Source: an uncultured Clostridia bacterium (GTDB lineage Bacteria > Bacillota > Clostridia > Christensenellales > Borkfalkiaceae). From it: a stretch of 8,393 nucleotides of DNA. Each line of letters opens with the position of its first letter. Within the stretch, counting starts at the first letter, position 1. The stretch spans positions 1 through 8,393 of the forward strand of contig CALGVF010000297.1 of assembly GCA_937920115.1 (NCBI GenBank), read 5' to 3'. Positions 5,308 through 8,393 of the stretch are shown piece after piece. The notes below the pieces were generated by a model. It was not told the origin of the DNA. It searched no databases and worked only from the letters and a program-made list of their open reading frames with translations. Made by a program: the position numbers and the translations under genes.

Positions 5308-6121
5308 AATCCACCAGATATACGTCGGGGTTAAGTCCGTATGACGAAACTATTTTAGCCATATCTCCGCTGTTTTTCATCAACCTCAAAGTAGCGTTGA
5401 TTTTCGATATGAGTTCGGAATGAGTATCTTTATAAAATGCGATGCCTATCTGAACTTCGAGCAACGGTTCGTCAAGAATACGAAGTTTCACCGAACTCGT
5501 TTTCATATATTCCCTGAGTACGACCTCGTGACCCGCTATCGCGTCGACGTACCCCTCGTTAATCGCCGCGAAAATGTACGTCATATTCGGAAAGCAATTG
5601 AGTGAGCCGAGTTCGGGAACGGTCATTTTAACGCCCGCCCTGCCCGAAAAAATCTCGTCGGGCTTAGTCGTTGACTGAACGGCAACTCTTTTCCCTTTCA
5701 AATCGCCGATTTCGTTTATATCGCTGTCTTCCGGCACGGCAACGACCTGCCTGCTATTCATATACGGGTCTGTCCAATTATAATCGTTTTCTCTGCCCGT
5801 ACACGAAAAACTGCCCATAAGACAGTCAATTTCGCCCTTTTCGAGCAAGTCGTTTTTTTCCTGCCATTCTATATGTTTAAACCTCGCTTTGTAACCGATA
5901 TGCTTACATATTTCGGTAATAAGTTCGACGTCGATACCGACAAACGAACCCGTCTCGTCGAGGTATATATACGGGGCGTAATAATCGCTCCCGACGACAA
6001 TTTCGGGAAGAACGGAACTTTCGCTCGTATTCTCGCCGCCTTTGCAACCGCTCGCCGTTAAAACGCCGACGAAAAAGACTGCCATAAAAGCGGCTATCTT
6101 TTGTAAAAACGATTTATTCAT
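5291..6121 (-). CDS. Family-3 (amino-acid-type) extracellular solute-binding lipoprotein
   Basis: The 276-residue protein begins with a basic N-terminus, a hydrophobic stretch (about 9-22) and the lipobox LTASGC with Cys26 as the predicted lipid-modified residue, so it should sit on the outer face of the membrane. The mature part has family-3 binding-protein features: IVVGSDYYAPYIY near the start, GSFVGIDVELITEICKHIG, the GEIDCLMGS segment, the NDYNWTDPYM motif, LKGKRVAVQSTTK, and GYVDAIAGHE. No ABC permease or ATPase gene is nearby. Its gene overlaps the upstream cyclic-di-GMP gene by 8 bases (ATGAATAA) and the downstream kinase by 17. I infer that it is a ligand-sensing accessory to the kinase rather than a transport component; uptake through a distant permease remains possible. 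A GGAGAGG lies 13 bases before the ATG. Confidence 0.92.
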   Translation of the reverse strand: MNKSFLQKIAAFMAVFFVGVLTASGCKGGENTSESSVLPEIVVGSDYYAPYIYLDETGSFVGIDVELITEICKHIGYKARFKHIEWQEKNDLLEKGEIDCLMGSFSCTGRENDYNWTDPYMNSRQVVAVPEDSDINEIGDLKGKRVAVQSTTKPDEIFSGRAGVKMTVPELGSLNCFPNMTYIFAAINEGYVDAIAGHEVVLREYMKTSSVKLRILDEPLLEVQIGIAFYKDTHSELISKINATLRLMKNSGDMAKIVSSYGLNPDVYLVDYEKNR

Positions 6122-8045
6122 CGATTGTTTTCGTCCTCTCCGTTATTTTTTTAAAATCTTCGCCTCGTTCGTAAAAGCACTCCAAAATCAGCGGATTAAA
6201 CTGACCGCATTCGCCGTTTTTAATCATTTCCGTCGCCTGTTCGTGCGGATATGCGGGTTTATACGAACGCTTCGATACTAATGCGTCGTACACGTCGCAA
6301 ATCGAAACGACCTGAGCGGAAACGGGTATTTCGTCCCCTTTAAGTCCGTTCGGATAGCCGTTGCCGTCGTAGCGTTCGTGATGACATAGGCAAATTTCCC
6401 GAGCGTATTCTACGAGCGGCTCTTTCGCATAAGCCTTTACGTTTTTAAGCATTTCCTCGCCGAAAATCGTATGCTTTTTCATAGTCTCGAACTCCTGCGG
6501 AGTAAGTTTGCCCTTTTTATCCACTATTTCGGGATCAATACGCGACTTGCCAATATCGTGCATCGCCGCCGCGTAGGAAATCGTCGAGATGTCGGCGATA
6601 GTAAAATTATACGGGTTTCTCTTGCAGACGAGCCGTTCCAAAATAAGTCTCGTGAACTCGGTTATACGCGAAGCGTGACTGCCCTCTTCCTCTCCTCTCG
6701 GGCGTTCGATAATCTGACTCAATATCTCCACTATCATAGAGCGGTTCTTTTCTCTTTCTCTCACCTGACGGGTGATTTCGGAAATGAGTCGCTTTTGTCT
6801 CGAATAAACTTTTATGGCGTTCGCGACCCGCCTGTAAACTATCCTCGCGTCGAAAGGACGGGTTATATAATCGGAAACGCCCTTTTCGTAGGCGGCTCTT
6901 ATCGAGTCTTCCGAGTCGTCGCCCGTTATCGTGACGACGGGAATATCGGACAAAAGTCCGCGTTCGTTAAGGAAGTCCAGAACGTCGAAACCGCTCACGT
7001 CGGGCATTACCAAATCGAGCAGAATTACCGCGATATTCGACTTATAGCCCTCTATTTGCTCTATCGCCCGCTTGCCGCCGTCGGCTTCTATGACCTCGTA
7101 TTCACTCTTTAAAATGCCCGAAAGAATTTCGCGGTTGAGGGGCGAATCGTCCACGATTAAAACGAGTTCTTTTTCGGGCATATACCCTTTTACGTCCGAC
7201 CCCTCGGGCTTTTTCGTGATAATGCAGTCCTTTTTCTTTTTCGCGATATACATAAACTCGTCCGCTTTAACGACCGCGTTTTTGACGGGTTCGCCGCTAC
7301 CGATTACGCCGCCCACGCTTACCGACGGTTTTATGGACGGATATTCCTCTACCACGGTTTCCTTTACGCTTTCGCTTATATCCCTGAGGTACCTTTTCAT
7401 ACCGACTTCTTTCGCGCCGGGAACGATAAGCAAAAATTCGTCGCCGCCGTAGCGAATGAGTTTATCGGTAAAGCGAACGCCTTTTTTGATAGTCGCGGCA
7501 ACGGCTTTCAAGACCGCGTCGCCGACGTCGTGACCGAAGAGGTCGTTATAAATTTTGAAGTCGTCGAGGTCCATCATCGCAACTCCGCCGTCCAAGGGGG
7601 TATCGGCGATATATTCCTCGTAATAGCGACGGTTATACGTTTCGGTTAAAACGTCCGTGTAGGTTTTGTCGAAGTATTCGGAGAGAGGGAGAATATCCTT
7701 GTCTTCCTCGTCACCGTAGTCTATGACGGTATTCTCGTCGAAAGTTTTTATCATTTCGAGAACGCAGGGTTTGCCGTCCACTTCGCGGTAGTCGGCGATG
7801 ACCTGATAGGTGCCGTTTTTAAGTTTTTCGATTTTAGAAAACTGACCTTTTTCGGTAAGAGCGCGGTAACTTATGCAATTTTTGCACGGCGAACGCCTTT
7901 GCCACACGGCGTAGCAATCACCCTCTATACGTTTGTTTTCGCAGGTTTTGACTCTTCCCCCGACGTCGTCCTCGGATAAAAGTCTGACGGTAGAAAACAC
8001 GTTTCTAAGGATATTCATTTCGTATTGAATTTCGTTTTCGGTCAT
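6114..8045 (-). CDS. PAS-GGDEF-REC-HD-GYP bifunctional cyclic-di-GMP enzyme/response regulator
   Basis: I start this at 8045 because AAAGGAG lies eight bases upstream; this gives 643 residues. An in-frame ATG at 8117 would add 24 residues but overlaps the predicted transcription start. Residues about 10-110 form a PAS-like domain with a cysteine set (Cys35, Cys44, Cys54, Cys57). The GGDEF domain (about 125-280) has DLDDFKIYNDLFGHDVGD, an intact RYGGDEF (GGDEF at 200-204) and an inhibitory RxxD site (191-194), predicting active, product-inhibited cyclic-di-GMP synthesis. The receiver (about 294-410) has Asp299-Asp300 and phospho-acceptor Asp344, but the usual Lys is Arg396 (ITRPFD). The HD-GYP domain (about 430-625) has HASR (His457), HDIGK (496-500), His525, and HHERYDGNGYPNGLKG, predicting a phosphodiesterase. 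It heads the operon and is the likely output of the downstream kinase and Hpt. Confidence 0.94.
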   Translation of the reverse strand: MTENEIQYEMNILRNVFSTVRLLSEDDVGGRVKTCENKRIEGDCYAVWQRRSPCKNCISYRALTEKGQFSKIEKLKNGTYQVIADYREVDGKPCVLEMIKTFDENTVIDYGDEEDKDILPLSEYFDKTYTDVLTETYNRRYYEEYIADTPLDGGVAMMDLDDFKIYNDLFGHDVGDAVLKAVAATIKKGVRFTDKLIRYGGDEFLLIVPGAKEVGMKRYLRDISESVKETVVEEYPSIKPSVSVGGVIGSGEPVKNAVVKADEFMYIAKKKKDCIITKKPEGSDVKGYMPEKELVLIVDDSPLNREILSGILKSEYEVIEADGGKRAIEQIEGYKSNIAVILLDLVMPDVSGFDVLDFLNERGLLSDIPVVTITGDDSEDSIRAAYEKGVSDYITRPFDARIVYRRVANAIKVYSRQKRLISEITRQVREREKNRSMIVEILSQIIERPRGEEEGSHASRITEFTRLILERLVCKRNPYNFTIADISTISYAAAMHDIGKSRIDPEIVDKKGKLTPQEFETMKKHTIFGEEMLKNVKAYAKEPLVEYAREICLCHHERYDGNGYPNGLKGDEIPVSAQVVSICDVYDALVSKRSYKPAYPHEQATEMIKNGECGQFNPLILECFYERGEDFKKITERTKTIDE

Positions 8046-8053
8046 TATCCGTA

Positions 8054-8060
8054 CTCCTTT
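8054..8060 (-). promoter_or_regulatory. Ribosome binding site fixing the start of the cyclic-di-GMP gene
   Basis: AAAGGAG eight bases before the ATG at 8045. The alternative upstream ATG at 8117 has no such site and would leave essentially no leader on the mRNA. Confidence 0.8.
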
Positions 8061-8097
8061 GAAAGTCAGCCGCAGAAAGGTTTGTCCGACTGCTAAA

Positions 8098-8125
8098 AAC
8101 GGCGAGCGTAAAAACACTCACCGTT
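8098..8125 (-). promoter_or_regulatory. Inverted repeat overlapping the operon's transcription start
   Basis: An eleven-pair inverted repeat (8125-8115 with 8108-8098, two G-U pairs if RNA) with a six-base loop begins right after the -10 box and is followed by TTTTT. Transcripts starting near 8119 would contain only the inner five pairs. It could therefore be an operator, a 5'-end hairpin, or a terminator for read-through from upstream. I cannot choose among these. Confidence 0.45.
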
Positions 8126-8154
8126 ATTATAACAATATATAATGTTTTTTGCAA
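8126..8154 (-). promoter_or_regulatory. Promoter of the phosphorelay operon
   Basis: TTGCAA (8154-8149), a 17-base spacer and a perfect TATAAT (8131-8126) preceded by TGT (extended -10). The predicted start is about 8119, leaving a leader of roughly 75 bases. No other good promoter is apparent before the downstream genes, whose ends overlap, so the four genes are probably one transcript. Confidence 0.8.
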
Positions 8155-8196
8155 GGCGTTTTACGAAATTTTCCGCAAAGAGCGATAAAACGACCC

Positions 8197-8276
8197 GCCG
8201 AAAGGCAAAAATAACTACGCGAAAGCAATACAACTTCCGTTTTGCGGGACGTCGCCTTAAAGTCGTCGTCCCCTAC
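8197..8276 (+). repeat. Mini-hairpin and GGGACG element, block C
   Basis: GCC-GAAA-GGC (8197-8206), a degenerate unit, then CCGTTTTGCGG leading into GGGACG (8246-8251) paired with CGTCCC (8267-8272) and ending in CTACG. This is the same modular order as in block A. Confidence 0.7.
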
Positions 8277-8325
8277 GCCGCAAGGCAAATATAACTGCGA
8301 CAGCAATATAACTTTGTGAAGCAAA
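8277..8325 (+). repeat. Tandem mini-hairpins, block C
   Basis: GCC-GCAA-GGC (8277-8286), TGC-GACA-GCA (8296-8305) and TTTGT-GAA-GCAAA (8313-8325). In the last, a C-to-T change relative to TTTGC leaves a T-G pair. Linkers are AATATAAC. Confidence 0.75.
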
Positions 8326-8338
8326 ATTTCACCCGTCT

Positions 8339-8361
8339 CGCTTCCTCCTTCGGGGGAAGTG
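8339..8361 (-). repeat. Intergenic element 2, inverted copy
   Basis: Exact 23-base reverse complement of 2670-2692, upstream of the phosphorelay operon. Confidence 0.75.
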
Positions 8362-8393
8362 GGTTGACGGAATGAAATGAAAGTCAAGCCGAT

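Noticed and set aside
6471..7112. 213-codon open frame on the plus strand
   Set aside because: Antisense shadow of the REC and HD-GYP domains with no recognisable motif.
8046..8117. 24-residue N-terminal extension of the cyclic-di-GMP enzyme
   Set aside because: The upstream ATG lies at the predicted transcription start and inside the inverted repeat, with no ribosome site; the ATG at 8045 has AAAGGAG at good spacing.

Overview
The window looks like chromosomal DNA of a bacterium of the phylum Bacillota, probably a gut-type clostridial lineage. This is inferred from the strong AAGGAGG-type ribosome sites, the extended -10 promoters, a yybP-ykoY-type riboswitch, a clostridial-style CYxxW/PCxNC PAS domain, and short degenerate hairpin repeats packed into every intergenic space. 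All five credible genes lie on the minus strand and form two transcription units separated by repeat-rich DNA. I see no tRNA, rRNA, transposase or CRISPR.

Unit 1 (about 2349 down to 476) carries one gene, a flotillin-type SPFH membrane scaffold protein (594-2087). It has a good promoter (2321-2349), and its leader matches the yybP-ykoY manganese riboswitch in sequence order and secondary structure. An intrinsic terminator follows, whose 5' arm reuses the 3' strand of the aptamer's closing helix. This is the layout of a Mn2+ ON switch. A strong terminator at 476-507 ends the unit. Manganese riboswitches normally sit in front of exporters or TerC/MntP-type membrane proteins, so a solitary flotillin as target is the most unusual finding here.

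Unit 2 (about 8154 down to 2770) is a tight four-gene operon. In transcription order it encodes (i) a PAS-GGDEF-REC-HD-GYP protein with both cyclic-di-GMP synthase and phosphodiesterase motifs intact, (ii) a lipoprotein of the family-3 amino-acid-type substrate-binding proteins with no permease nearby, (iii) a membrane-bound Cache hybrid histidine kinase (HisKA-HATPase-REC), and (iv) a separate Hpt protein. Together these supply every station of a His-Asp-His-Asp phosphorelay. The likely path is ligand-binding lipoprotein and/or Cache domain, then kinase His352, its receiver Asp647, Hpt His60, and receiver Asp344 of the cyclic-di-GMP enzyme. The kinase and Hpt genes are in the same frame, separated by one TAG and one AAA codon, with a run of 13 G directly before the TAG where the Hpt ribosome site should be. 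This looks like a split ArcB/BarA-type tripartite kinase with a slippery tract at the junction.

The three intergenic blocks (1-475, about 2390-2769, about 8160-8393) hold a shared repeat vocabulary. It includes tandem mini-hairpins whose arms differ but stay complementary, joined by AATATAAC-like linkers; GGGACG...CGTCCCCTACG palindromic elements; and longer elements whose inverted copies bracket each transcription unit.
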